Assembly: GCA_022616535.1 (NCBI GenBank)
Contig: JAKEEM010000007.1
Coordinates: forward strand, 26,806-90,805
DNA length: 64,000 bases
DNA from: Chlorobiota bacterium
GTDB taxonomy: Bacteria > Bacteroidota > Ignavibacteria > Tepidaquicellales > OLB5
Direction: 5' to 3'
The notes under the pieces are model-generated. The model ran no database searches. It saw only the letters and a program-made list of their open reading frames with translations, and was not told the DNA's origin. Of the stretch, positions 17,559-25,986 are shown one piece after another; within the stretch, counting starts at the first letter, position 1, and each line of letters starts with the position of its first letter. Both the position numbers and the translations under genes were made by a program.

Positions 17559-18134
17559 TTACTTATTTTCTTCGTTACCTTGCTTTTTTTGAAAATCAAG
17601 TGATGCCGAGTTTATGCAGTATCTTAATCCGGTTGGATTTGGTCCGTCATCAAAAACATGTCCCAAATGCGCTCCGCAGTTTGAACATATAACTTCTGTT
17701 CTGGTCATCCAAAGGCTCGTATCGGTTTCTTCTTCAATATTTTCCTTTTTTAACGGCTGCCAGAAGCTGGGCCATCCGGTGCCCGATTCAAATTTAGTTT
17801 CGGAGCTGAAAAGTTCATGCCCGCAGCACACACATTTGTAGATACCCTCATCATGGTTATCCCAGTATTTATTTTTAAAAGGACGCTCGGTCCCCTTCTC
17901 ACGTGTGACGTGATACTGCTCGTCTGTAAGCTTCTTTTCCCATTCTTCGTTTGTTTTCATAATATTGTATTTTTTTTCTGTTGACCGGTTAGTTGAATCG
18001 CTTAATGAAATATTCCGGTTCGATTGAACATTCTTATGCCCGCAGCTGAATAAAGCCCCTGCAGCTAAAATTAATGCTAATATAAACATTGTTTTCACTT
18101 TTTTAAATTTATAATTACAAACATATATACGCAA
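17559..18134 (-). CDS. msrB: Peptide-methionine (R)-S-oxide reductase MsrB, lipoprotein form
   Basis: Reduces the R epimer of methionine sulfoxide in proteins. The 191 residues contain a complete MsrB domain: zinc-binding cysteines at 101/104 (CVCCGHELF) and 150/153 ([12 protein letters not shown]), the SGTGWPSFW substrate region, and the catalytic cysteine in [10 protein letters not shown] (Cys173). Upstream is a lipoprotein signal with lipobox ALFSC (Cys31), so this copy acts in the envelope, repairing oxidised exported proteins, rather than in the cytosol. No MsrA domain is fused. The first Met is weakly supported; the internal Met16, which directly starts the hydrophobic stretch, is an equally good start. 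Confidence 0.9.
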   Translation of the reverse strand: MRIYVCNYKFKKVKTMFILALILAAGALFSCGHKNVQSNRNISLSDSTNRSTEKKYNIMKTNEEWEKKLTDEQYHVTREKGTERPFKNKYWDNHDEGIYKCVCCGHELFSSETKFESGTGWPSFWQPLKKENIEEETDTSLWMTRTEVICSNCGAHLGHVFDDGPNPTGLRYCINSASLDFQKKQGNEENK

Positions 18135-18219
18135 AAGAACGTTTCATGGTTTTGTTAAACCGTAATTTAGTAAATTTTTTCTTAATACAAAATTAATAGC
18201 ATTACAAAAGATTATTGAT

Positions 18220-18227
18220 TATATTTG
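18220..18227 (+). promoter_or_regulatory. Possible -7 box for the phoH gene
   Basis: A TATATTTG box without a good TTG 19-21 bases upstream. It would give a leader of about 100 bases containing a small hairpin, ATCCCG/CGGGAT (about 18273-18288). Confidence 0.45.
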
Positions 18228-18332
18228 TAAAGTTAAATTGATTAGTTCCTGTATTCTACTACATATCGTATCCCGCAGCCGGGATAAAAAAACCTTAAAA
18301 AAATCACATCTTTTTCAAATCAAGCAAATTAA

Positions 18333-19676
18333 ATGAAGCGTAATAAATCCTCCAAAAAAACGTTTATTTTAGACACCAATGTTATTCTTCATGACTCATC
18401 CTGCATAAATCAGTTCCAGGAGCATGACATTGTAATTCCGATTACTGTTATCGAGGAACTCGACCACTTCAAAAGGGGCAGCCAGGTTATAAATCTTAAC
18501 GCAAGAGAGTTTGCAAGAACTATTGACAGTCTTACCGGTTCGGCGCTTTTTGACGGCGGGATTCCTTTAGGCAAAGGGCGGGGAAAGGTATCCATTGCGA
18601 TAAGCAAGGGATTAAATGATGAAATCAGAGATATATTCAAGGAGGATAATCCCGACCACAGGATATTAAGTGTTGCGCTTGATATAAAGAAGAAGAAAAA
18701 CTCAGATAATGTAACCCTGATTACTAAGGACGTAAATCTCCGGATGAAGGCGAAAGCTGTTGGGGTTAAATCCGAAGATTATACGACAGATAAAATCATA
18801 AATGTCGAAGAGCTTTACAGCGGAAAGGAAACTGTGGAAAATTTCAGCCACGAAATGATTGAAAAGCTCTACCAGCCGCCTTTTGAAGTTCCCATTAAAA
18901 CCACGCTCAAAAAAACTAAAACTGAAATTGTTCCTAACAAGTATTTGGTTTTAAGAAACTCAAGCCACTCTGTACTTGCTTCAATAGATAATAAAAAAGA
19001 GCTGCTGAGAAAAATTGATAAAAACAACGTGTACGGAATCAAACCGCGAAATGCCGAGCAGACTTTTGCAATCGACGCACTAACTAACCTAAACATCCCC
19101 TTAGTTACAATTACCGGCAAAGCCGGCACAGGTAAAACTCTTTTAGCTTTGGCTTCCGCCTTACACATTAAGAAAAATTACAGACAGATTTACGTAGCTC
19201 GCCCTGTAGTGCCGTTGAGCAATAAAGATATCGGCTATCTGCCGGGTGATGTTGAGTCTAAGCTCGCACCTTATATGCAGCCGCTTTGGGATAATCTGAG
19301 AGTTATTCAGGACCAGTATCTTGAAACGGAAAAACAGCACCAGCAGATAATTCTGATGGTGAAAGACCAAAAGCTTGTCATAGAGCCGTTAAGCTATATC
19401 AGAGGCAGGAGCTTACAAAGGATATTTTTTATTGTTGATGAATCTCAGAATTTGACACCCCACGAAGTTAAGACAATCATAACAAGGGTTGGCGAGGGCT
19501 CTAAAATTGTATTCACGGGCGATATATATCAGATTGACCATCCGTATCTTGATTCACAGTCAAACGGCTTAACATATCTTATAGAGCATTTTAAAGGGAT
19601 GCATTTATACGCGCATATAAACCTTATTAAAGGCGAACGCTCCGAATTGGCCGAGATGGCAAGTAATTTATTGTAA
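18333..19676 (+). CDS. PIN-PhoH fusion ATPase (PhoH2 type)
   Basis: A 447-residue cytosolic protein with two domains. An N-terminal PIN ribonuclease-like domain (about 10-150) has the acidic residues in LDTNVIL, EELDHFK and DPDHR/TKDVNLR. A C-terminal PhoH ATPase has Walker A GKAGTGKT (262-269), the motif VARPVVPLSNKDIGYLPGD in its middle, and Walker B FFIVDESQNL (about 366). Such fusions have been described as ATP-dependent RNA helicase-ribonucleases, in some bacteria as toxin-antitoxin-linked. No antitoxin-like gene is adjacent. It is convergent with the TMTC-like gene, one base apart. Confidence 0.88.
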   Translation: MKRNKSSKKTFILDTNVILHDSSCINQFQEHDIVIPITVIEELDHFKRGSQVINLNAREFARTIDSLTGSALFDGGIPLGKGRGKVSIAISKGLNDEIRDIFKEDNPDHRILSVALDIKKKKNSDNVTLITKDVNLRMKAKAVGVKSEDYTTDKIINVEELYSGKETVENFSHEMIEKLYQPPFEVPIKTTLKKTKTEIVPNKYLVLRNSSHSVLASIDNKKELLRKIDKNNVYGIKPRNAEQTFAIDALTNLNIPLVTITGKAGTGKTLLALASALHIKKNYRQIYVARPVVPLSNKDIGYLPGDVESKLAPYMQPLWDNLRVIQDQYLETEKQHQQIILMVKDQKLVIEPLSYIRGRSLQRIFFIVDESQNLTPHEVKTIITRVGEGSKIVFTGDIYQIDHPYLDSQSNGLTYLIEHFKGMHLYAHINLIKGERSELAEMASNLL

Positions 19677-19677
19677 T

Positions 19678-21717
19678 TTATTGCTTCAATTTCTCCAAAT
19701 TATCCTTAGCAATCACATTTGTAGGGTCTGTTTCGACTGCTTTTTGGTAATTCTCAATCGCTTTAGTTTTATCCCCGAGTTTTTCATAGCATTGTCCAAG
19801 ATTGTTATACCCTGTCGAAAAATTCGGTTCTTCCCTCACTGCGAATGTAAAAAAATCGATTGCTTCATGATATTTTTGCTGGTCCAAATAGCACATTCCG
19901 ATATTGTTATAATAGCCTGAAGCCCGAAGCGGATTTATTTTTATCAATTCTTTCAGCTCTTCTATCGCCTTTGAGTAGTTTTTGTTTTGATAATTCTGGT
20001 AGGTCGATTGTTCAAGCTTAAGGATTTTGCTTTGGATTTCCGAATCAGGGTTTTTGTTTTCCTGTGTATCTGTCGATGGGCTTGATGTCATCTGTTGTTT
20101 GGCTTTAAGCTCCTGCAACATTTGTGCAGAATTCATGTAATTAGGAGCAAAGCTTTGCATCTTCTCAAGCCAATGGATTGCCTCCGGCAGCTTGTCAAAC
20201 CTTGCATACAGCTGTGCAAGCGCATGCATCGGCTCGGGCGAAAGTGTATCAAGCAAATATCCCTTGTACATGTAATAATAAGCTGAGTCAAAATTTCCCT
20301 TTACCATAAAGATTTTTCCAAGGTTGTTGTTTGCAAGAACTGTTTCTCTCTTTAAATCAAGAGCTTTTCTGTAATAAACCTCTGCAATATCAAATTGCCC
20401 GTTATTAGCATACATGTTTCCAAGATTAACATATAAAACTGTCCCCGGCCTGCCTTCGGCGCTTAAAAATAAGTCATCATTGGTTTTCCAGTCGGCATTT
20501 CTAGAGATTGTCATATATCCATAAATTATTATTACTATTCCGCCTGAAACCATTATTATATTTGCGGTTTTATCGGAGTAATATTTCAAGATTAAGGCAA
20601 TAATTGCTATACTTAAAAATGCGGAGGGTATATACAAAAACCTGTCTGCCATAAAGTTCATTGTAGGAACAATATTTAAAACAGGGACAAGCGATGTAAA
20701 GAAAAAAACGAGCGCGTAGGAAACATACGGAAGTCTTTTATACAAATAAATTATAACAAATACTGTTATTAAAATGAAGACTATAGAAAATAAAACATTA
20801 AATGCAAACAGCGAAGATTGATATGGCAAATAGCCGCTGTAATGATAAAGCATTCCGTAAGGAGCAACGGACAGGCGGAAATAAATTGGGATGGTTTGGA
20901 GCATAGTGTAAACAACTGTGGCGAAGTCCAAGCCGTAGAAGTAATAATAAGTCACTCTAATAGGCACATCTTTTAACGCATACCACCTTAATAACATAAA
21001 AAGAAGCGACAGAACAATAAGAGCTGAATAAAGGGGTAATTTTTTCTTCAGCTCATGTCTAAACTTTAGTTTGTTAATTACAGCATCATATAAAATTATA
21101 ATTACCGGAAACGTTATAGCCATCTCTTTTGCGAACAAAGCAAAGAGATAAAACAAAAGTGTCAATGCAAAATTTAAATTTCTGCCTTGTTCTGAGTACT
21201 TTAAGTAATAAATAAATGCGGCAAAGAAAAAAGTGCATGATAAGCCGTCGGTTCTGCCGCTTACCCAGGCAACTACTTCAGTATGAATCGGATGAACAGC
21301 GAATATTACGGCACCAATTAAGACTGCATAATCTTTAAAATCAGACCCGCTTTTAGCAAACATCAGCAAAAGTAATCTGTAGAAAAGCAAAGTATTGATA
21401 ATATGGAGCAAAATATTAGTCAAATGAAAGCCGAAAGGTCTGAAATTCCACAAAGCGTAGTCAATAGCGTAGGAGGAAGAAACAGCCGGTCTGTAGTAGG
21501 CCCCTATAACTTTATGGAAACCCATTTCACCTGTAAAGAAGTTTGGAATATTGGAAAGCTTTTCTATTGTAGGGTCGCTCAGAATAACAGACTCGTCATC
21601 AAATACAAAACCGTTTGAAATAGAATTTGCATAGACGGCAAAACTTATTACAGCAAGAATTATGTAATAAACAAAAGATTTATTTCTATCTGTCGTTTTA
21701 GCCTTTTTGCCAGGCAT
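19678..21717 (-). CDS. TMTC-like polytopic membrane protein with TPR repeats
   Basis: A 679-residue inner-membrane protein. The N-terminal ~400 residues hold about ten or more transmembrane helices. The first extracytoplasmic loop carries NGFVFDDESVIL, the acidic DD motif typical of GT-C glycosyltransferases. A short WKTNDDLFLSA linker follows, then a C-terminal TPR array of about six to seven repeats (e.g. LYVNLGNMYANNGQFDIAEVYY, split here from the next, and ASGYYNNIGMCYLDQQKYHEAI). The layout matches the TMTC/DUF1736 family, which in animals are O-mannosyltransferases. A lipid-linked sugar transfer role in this bacterium is inferred from fold only. Confidence 0.75.
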   Translation of the reverse strand: MPGKKAKTTDRNKSFVYYIILAVISFAVYANSISNGFVFDDESVILSDPTIEKLSNIPNFFTGEMGFHKVIGAYYRPAVSSSYAIDYALWNFRPFGFHLTNILLHIINTLLFYRLLLLMFAKSGSDFKDYAVLIGAVIFAVHPIHTEVVAWVSGRTDGLSCTFFFAAFIYYLKYSEQGRNLNFALTLLFYLFALFAKEMAITFPVIIILYDAVINKLKFRHELKKKLPLYSALIVLSLLFMLLRWYALKDVPIRVTYYYFYGLDFATVVYTMLQTIPIYFRLSVAPYGMLYHYSGYLPYQSSLFAFNVLFSIVFILITVFVIIYLYKRLPYVSYALVFFFTSLVPVLNIVPTMNFMADRFLYIPSAFLSIAIIALILKYYSDKTANIIMVSGGIVIIIYGYMTISRNADWKTNDDLFLSAEGRPGTVLYVNLGNMYANNGQFDIAEVYYRKALDLKRETVLANNNLGKIFMVKGNFDSAYYYMYKGYLLDTLSPEPMHALAQLYARFDKLPEAIHWLEKMQSFAPNYMNSAQMLQELKAKQQMTSSPSTDTQENKNPDSEIQSKILKLEQSTYQNYQNKNYSKAIEELKELIKINPLRASGYYNNIGMCYLDQQKYHEAIDFFTFAVREEPNFSTGYNNLGQCYEKLGDKTKAIENYQKAVETDPTNVIAKDNLEKLKQ

Positions 21718-21795
21718 TTATATATTGAAAATAGAGTTAAAAGCTTATAATTATATTAGTAAATTTACAGAAATTAAAATAGGATTACAATTACA

Positions 21796-22248
21796 ATGAA
21801 ATTTGTTAATTCTCGTAAAATGCTCAATATTATTTTACTTGTGTTTGCTCAGTTTTGTTCATGTGGAAATATACACAAGACCCCGAATGGATGTGTCGTT
21901 GCTTTTATAGTAGCAGCTGAACAGAGGGATATGACTAAGGCATGGAACATACTCGGGCCTGATGCACAAAGCTCATATAACAGCCTGGGGGAGAAAATGC
22001 GTAAGTCCGGCAGAGGAGCTCTAGAAAACGAAATAAGCAGAATTTCAAAGTTCAGAATCGTTAAAAGAGATTACAAAATTGTTGTTGACTCTACAGACCC
22101 GAACTTAGTTAAAATTGTTACAATCGGGGGACCTGAACATCGTATCGAAACCATCAACGAAAATGGAAATTATAAAATTAAGGATATTTACTCAGTGAGA
22201 AATCTTTTAAACGGTATTTCAGCTGAAGTAAAAAATGAACATTATTGA
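21796..22248 (+). CDS. Putative lipoprotein, NTF2-like fold suspected
   Basis: A 150-residue protein with a short signal ending in QFCSCGN; Cys23 could be lipidated, although the lipobox is imperfect. The mature domain starts with TPNGCVVAFIVAAEQRDMTKAWNIL, an arrangement (long helix, then 'AW..L' segment) seen in DUF4878/NTF2-like lipoproteins, and continues with two or three strands (FRIVKRDYKIVV, LVKIVTIGG, ENGNYKIKDI). No catalytic residues can be assigned. It is convergent with the GWxTD gene. Confidence 0.6.
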   Translation: MKFVNSRKMLNIILLVFAQFCSCGNIHKTPNGCVVAFIVAAEQRDMTKAWNILGPDAQSSYNSLGEKMRKSGRGALENEISRISKFRIVKRDYKIVVDSTDPNLVKIVTIGGPEHRIETINENGNYKIKDIYSVRNLLNGISAEVKNEHY

Positions 22249-22264
22249 GCTGCTTATTAAGCTC

Positions 22265-23536
22265 CTAATAATTTAATCTGAACCTTGTATCCCAAATCGG
22301 AGTTACAAGCCTGTAATCACCAAATCCGGAATTATCAACAAAGAGAAATTGCCTGTTCAAATTATAATAATCCCAGATTTCATAAGGTTTGGTATCCATT
22401 TCATACGGATGCCTGTCTATATTATCAGGCTGTCCGAAAATTATGAAAACCATCCCCATATCCGTCTTCCAGCCTTTAACGTATGAGGTTGAGAAGCGTT
22501 CATCGGCAATCTTGAGTCTCCTGTAATATTCGTACATTACTTCGTTTCGTTTAGTCAGTGGTGTAGGGTCTTTTTTCTTCCAAAAATCTATGAATCTTTT
22601 TTGTTTTTCAGCATCGGTCTTTCCGTCCCGCATATAACTTATCTCATCATCCTTAGCGATATACTGAAGCTGGTCGATTAATAAATCAATATCCTTCATT
22701 GGAAGCGGGAAATCATAGCTCTGATTCTCAAACGAAGATTTTATAGAAGTATTGTAATTTTTGCTTGCAGCCGTTATTTCAACAGTATAAGTTCCGAACG
22801 CGAAATTAGCCGTCGAAATCGGATTAAAAACCTGATTCTGAAAGTCCATTCCGCTAAAAATATCTATGGTTTCGCTCGATGAGAAAACTTCTTTATTGTC
22901 TTTATCAGTTATTTTGCAACTTACACTAACCTTTTCATCATCATTGTTTTTATATACATAATAAAACAAATAAAAGGTATCGATATTGCCTACATTTCTT
23001 GAAACATCAGGGGTAATCATTGTTTTTCCGTCTTTCTCCGTCAACCGTGATACAATCATAACATCGCTTATACTCAGAGGATGAGTAATATAGTCTTCTA
23101 CCTTTACACTTCTTTCCTCATTGGAGGTTTTTTTTGTATTTTGTTCATATATAGAGACTTTAACTGTATAATCCCCCGGGGGAAGGAAAAGGTTTCTTGT
23201 CAATATCTGGGAATTTTGAGCCAGATACTGAGTTCCTGCTTCTTTCGATTTTACCTCTTCCTTTGAAACATTACTGTAAACCTGCGAGCCGTTTTCATCA
23301 TTAACTTCGATATTTAAATCAAATTTCGAGGAATAGACTGATTTATCTTCCTTGGAACGCTTGAACTCAAGATTCGAAAACGGCACTTCAACGTAAACAT
23401 CAACTCTTGATTTAGTGCCTTCGGTTGAGTAAAAATTCAGAACATCAAGATTAAAAAGTTTTGTTTTAATCTCTTTCTGAGAAACTGAAGGCTGAACAAG
23501 AAGGGCTAAAAGTAACGAGGTAATGATTGTTCTCAT
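22265..23536 (-). CDS. GWxTD domain-containing exported protein
   Basis: A 423-residue exported protein (signal peptide ending about residue 19, LVQPSVSQ). The C-terminal third carries the defining motif VKGWKTDMGMVFIIFGQPD (GWKTD at 355-359), followed by YEIWDYYN and FLFVD strands. The N-terminal two-thirds is a pair of beta-sandwich-like regions rich in strands (FSNLEFKR, FLPPGDYTVKVSIYE, FAFGTYTVEITA). GWxTD proteins are found mainly in Bacteroidetes/Chlorobi/Ignavibacteria and Acidobacteria; function is unknown. The gene stands alone on this strand. Confidence 0.85.
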   Translation of the reverse strand: MRTIITSLLLALLVQPSVSQKEIKTKLFNLDVLNFYSTEGTKSRVDVYVEVPFSNLEFKRSKEDKSVYSSKFDLNIEVNDENGSQVYSNVSKEEVKSKEAGTQYLAQNSQILTRNLFLPPGDYTVKVSIYEQNTKKTSNEERSVKVEDYITHPLSISDVMIVSRLTEKDGKTMITPDVSRNVGNIDTFYLFYYVYKNNDDEKVSVSCKITDKDNKEVFSSSETIDIFSGMDFQNQVFNPISTANFAFGTYTVEITAASKNYNTSIKSSFENQSYDFPLPMKDIDLLIDQLQYIAKDDEISYMRDGKTDAEKQKRFIDFWKKKDPTPLTKRNEVMYEYYRRLKIADERFSTSYVKGWKTDMGMVFIIFGQPDNIDRHPYEMDTKPYEIWDYYNLNRQFLFVDNSGFGDYRLVTPIWDTRFRLNY

Positions 23537-23687
23537 TATTAATATTTATGAGATTTAATGAATTATTTCTAAATATTAAATACATTGATTGTGAAAAACA
23601 ATGAAATTTTTGGTCAATTGTTTCATACAGTTTTGACAATATTTAGATAATTGTGTGACATACGTATACTTTAGTCAAAAATTAAAG

Positions 23688-24007
23688 CTAGTTAACCCAG
23701 TGGCTTTGGCGCTCTTTCTTTAAAATATTATCAATGTTAGCCCAACATTCATCAAATTTTGCCTTTTTCTTTTCCCCATACTTAGTGATCGCTCTTCGAA
23801 TAAAATTAGGCAGCGGGCCGTTTAAAACTGAATAATTGTGAATTCTGGTTCCCCTTTCAGTAGGTTCAAGCTTAAACGTCATTAAATGATATTTAAGAAC
23901 TCGCTTAAAATTTCCTGCGAGTGTTCAATTTCCGTTGACGCCATAAATGAAGTGTATCCGGAAATATCCGATAGCAGAAGGTATCCTTTTTGAATTTTTG
24001 AATCCAT
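23688..24007 (-). pseudogene. DUF2652-type cyclase-like gene remnant, internally deleted
   Basis: Two short frames abut through TAATG. The first (24007 to 23882, 41 residues) reads GYLLLSDISGYTSFM and IEHSQEILSEFLN, the N-terminus of DUF2652 / class III cyclase-like proteins. The second (23882 to 23688, 64 residues) reads FKLEPTERGTRIHNYSVL and FIRRAITKYGEKKKAKFDE, resembling the end of the SRPBCC-like domain in the same proteins. The middle, over a hundred residues, is missing and the frame changes. This looks like an internal deletion of a once full-length gene. The family match is from memory of motifs, so it is moderately certain. Confidence 0.6.
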
Positions 24008-24123
24008 TTACATACTACTATGATTTATTTCCAAGTTTTCAAAAATGGGTTATAAAAATAAAAAAAACAAGTTTTAACTTAAGAATTGATTCAGGATTTA
24101 GTTCAAAAGAGAAAATTCGATAA

Positions 24124-25236
24124 TCAGACATTAAACCTAAAGTAAATAATATCGCCGTCTTTTACCACATAGTCCTTGCCTTCAAGCCGCATAAGCCCTT
24201 TTTCTTTTACTGTATGCTCGCTTCCTAAAGAAATTAAATCGCCATAATTCATAATCTCAGCACGGATAAAACCATGTTCAAAATCGGTATGAATCGCTCC
24301 CCCAGCCTGAGGGGCTTTTGTGTCTTTGTGTACTGTCCAAGCGTGAACCTCCTTTTCACTGACTGTAAAGAAGGTGATTAAACCCAGTAATTTATAAGCA
24401 GTGTGGATTAATTTATCGAGCCCTGGTTCACTAATGCTTAGCTCTTTAATAAACTCAGCTTTTTCATCTGATTCAAGCAAAGAAAGCTCGGCTTCCATTT
24501 CTACTGATAAGACAATAGCTTCCTCACATTCCTTTTTGGCAATCTCCTCAACAACTTTTGAATACATGTTTCCGCTTAAATGCTTGTCATCAACATTGGC
24601 AACGTATAAAACGTGTTTATCGGTAAGAAGGCAAAGACTATTAATATGTTCAACATCGTCTGGTGAATGGTTTTTTCTGTATTCAAAAGTAAAATACTTT
24701 GCTAATCGCCCAGAAGCAAGATGCTCCTTCAAAGCAACGTAGCTTTCGTATTCTTCTTTTATTTTCTTATCTCCCGACTTCAACAGCTTCTCGGTCTTAC
24801 TAAGCCTGTTTTCGACAGTTTCCATGTCCTTTAGAATCAGTTCGGTTTCAATAATCTCAATATCAGATTTCGGGTCGATTTTATCTGCAACGTGAGCTAC
24901 ATTTTCGTCCTCAAAACAGCGTACTATGTGGATAATCGCATCAACCTCTCGGATGTGGGATAAGAATTGATTACCAAGCCCTTCACCCTTTGATGCACCG
25001 GCAACAAGCCCCGCAATATCCACAAACTCAATGACAGTTTCAGTAATTTTTTTCGGATTATATATTTTAGCAAGCTCATCAACGCGTTTATCGGGGACAG
25101 TAACTATGCCTACATTAGGTTCTATGGTACAGAAAGGATAATTGGCTGCTTCTGCCAGATGTGATGAAGTCAGACAATTAAACAGAGTTGATTTACCTAC
25201 ATTCGGCAATCCTACAATACCGCACTTTAAAGGCAT
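24124..25236 (-). CDS. ychF: YchF/OLA1 family nucleotide-binding protein
   Basis: A universally conserved Obg-related P-loop protein that prefers ATP and associates with ribosomes. The 370 residues show G1 GLPNVGKSTLFNCLT (about 9-23), the switch region ANYPFCTIEPNVG, G3 DIAGLVAGASKGEGLGNQFL, and NVDD in place of the usual NKxD, the hallmark of the family's changed nucleotide specificity. The C-terminal TGS domain includes EVHAWTVHKDTKAPQAGGAIHTDFE-type sequence and ends YVVKDGDIIYFRFNV. It lies 6 bases after the kinase-like membrane gene and may be co-transcribed. Confidence 0.95.
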   Translation of the reverse strand: MPLKCGIVGLPNVGKSTLFNCLTSSHLAEAANYPFCTIEPNVGIVTVPDKRVDELAKIYNPKKITETVIEFVDIAGLVAGASKGEGLGNQFLSHIREVDAIIHIVRCFEDENVAHVADKIDPKSDIEIIETELILKDMETVENRLSKTEKLLKSGDKKIKEEYESYVALKEHLASGRLAKYFTFEYRKNHSPDDVEHINSLCLLTDKHVLYVANVDDKHLSGNMYSKVVEEIAKKECEEAIVLSVEMEAELSLLESDEKAEFIKELSISEPGLDKLIHTAYKLLGLITFFTVSEKEVHAWTVHKDTKAPQAGGAIHTDFEHGFIRAEIMNYGDLISLGSEHTVKEKGLMRLEGKDYVVKDGDIIYFRFNV

Positions 25237-25242
25237 TTATAA

Positions 25243-25905
25243 TTAAATTAATATTGTATCAGGAAATAAAATCCAGTACAAAACATACATTACACCGCAG
25301 CACGTAACCGGAATAGTAAAGTTATCATCAACGGGCAGACTCAATGCATCTGCCGCAGTTGTAGCAATAAGAGCGGTAAATGCCAAAAGATATTCCTTAG
25401 CCGTACCGAAATATTTCGGAGAAAAAAGTACGACTAAAATCCCGATTGTAAAAAAAGCTACAGTTCCAATATAAGTCCTGTTAGGAGCAAACTGTTTTTT
25501 CCCCCAAAGCCTTCCAGCAAGAGCGGAGGTGCTGTCGGCAAAGGACAACATCAATAATCCCGTTACAGCTATAAGCTTAGGAAATAAGATTATGCAAAAT
25601 ACACCCGAAAATACCACCCACGATGCACCGTTAATTCTAAACCTTCGTCTGTCATACTCATGCTCACGGAGCATATCTTTGAAATACCTCATATAAAGGT
25701 TATAAACTGAATCACTTTTGTATTTAACAAGCTCAACTAAAAAAAGTAATAATAATATTATTCCTAGGATAAGCAGAACAGTGTTCTTTTCGATGTAAAG
25801 ATAGCCAATAGGGATCGAAGCCGATGAATAATGAATCAGCTTTCTGAAAATTTCACCCTTAAAGGGAGTAGAGTTATTTCCGTTTTCTGTAAGCTCCCCC
25901 TGCAT
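25243..25905 (-). CDS. Diacylglycerol/polyprenol kinase family membrane protein
   Basis: A 220-residue integral membrane protein with about six or seven helices. Motifs of the SEC59/dolichol kinase-CTP transferase-like family are present: FRKLIHYSSASIPI at the start, MLSFADSTSALAGRLWGKK in the middle (the DS(T)xA(A/S)xxG motif that binds CTP/substrate), NRTYIGTVAFF, and TAADALSLPVDDNFTIPV near the end. It is predicted to phosphorylate a lipid alcohol (phytol, farnesol/polyprenol or diacylglycerol); the actual substrate cannot be read from the sequence. It sits between ftsH (with a terminator) and ychF. Confidence 0.82.
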   Translation of the reverse strand: MQGELTENGNNSTPFKGEIFRKLIHYSSASIPIGYLYIEKNTVLLILGIILLLLFLVELVKYKSDSVYNLYMRYFKDMLREHEYDRRRFRINGASWVVFSGVFCIILFPKLIAVTGLLMLSFADSTSALAGRLWGKKQFAPNRTYIGTVAFFTIGILVVLFSPKYFGTAKEYLLAFTALIATTAADALSLPVDDNFTIPVTCCGVMYVLYWILFPDTILI

Positions 25906-25920
25906 AAAAAAATTTCAATC

Positions 25921-25947
25921 AAAAAAGCGGGATTTACCCGCTTTTGA
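25921..25947 (-). terminator. Terminator after ftsH
   Basis: A perfect 9-bp stem AAAAGCGGG/CCCGCTTTT (25923-25931 with 25937-25945) with a 5-base loop and T-run on either strand, between ftsH and the kinase-like gene. Confidence 0.85.
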
Positions 25948-25986
25948 AAACCCTATTGCTTAAACTATATTGTTCTTAAATGAAAA

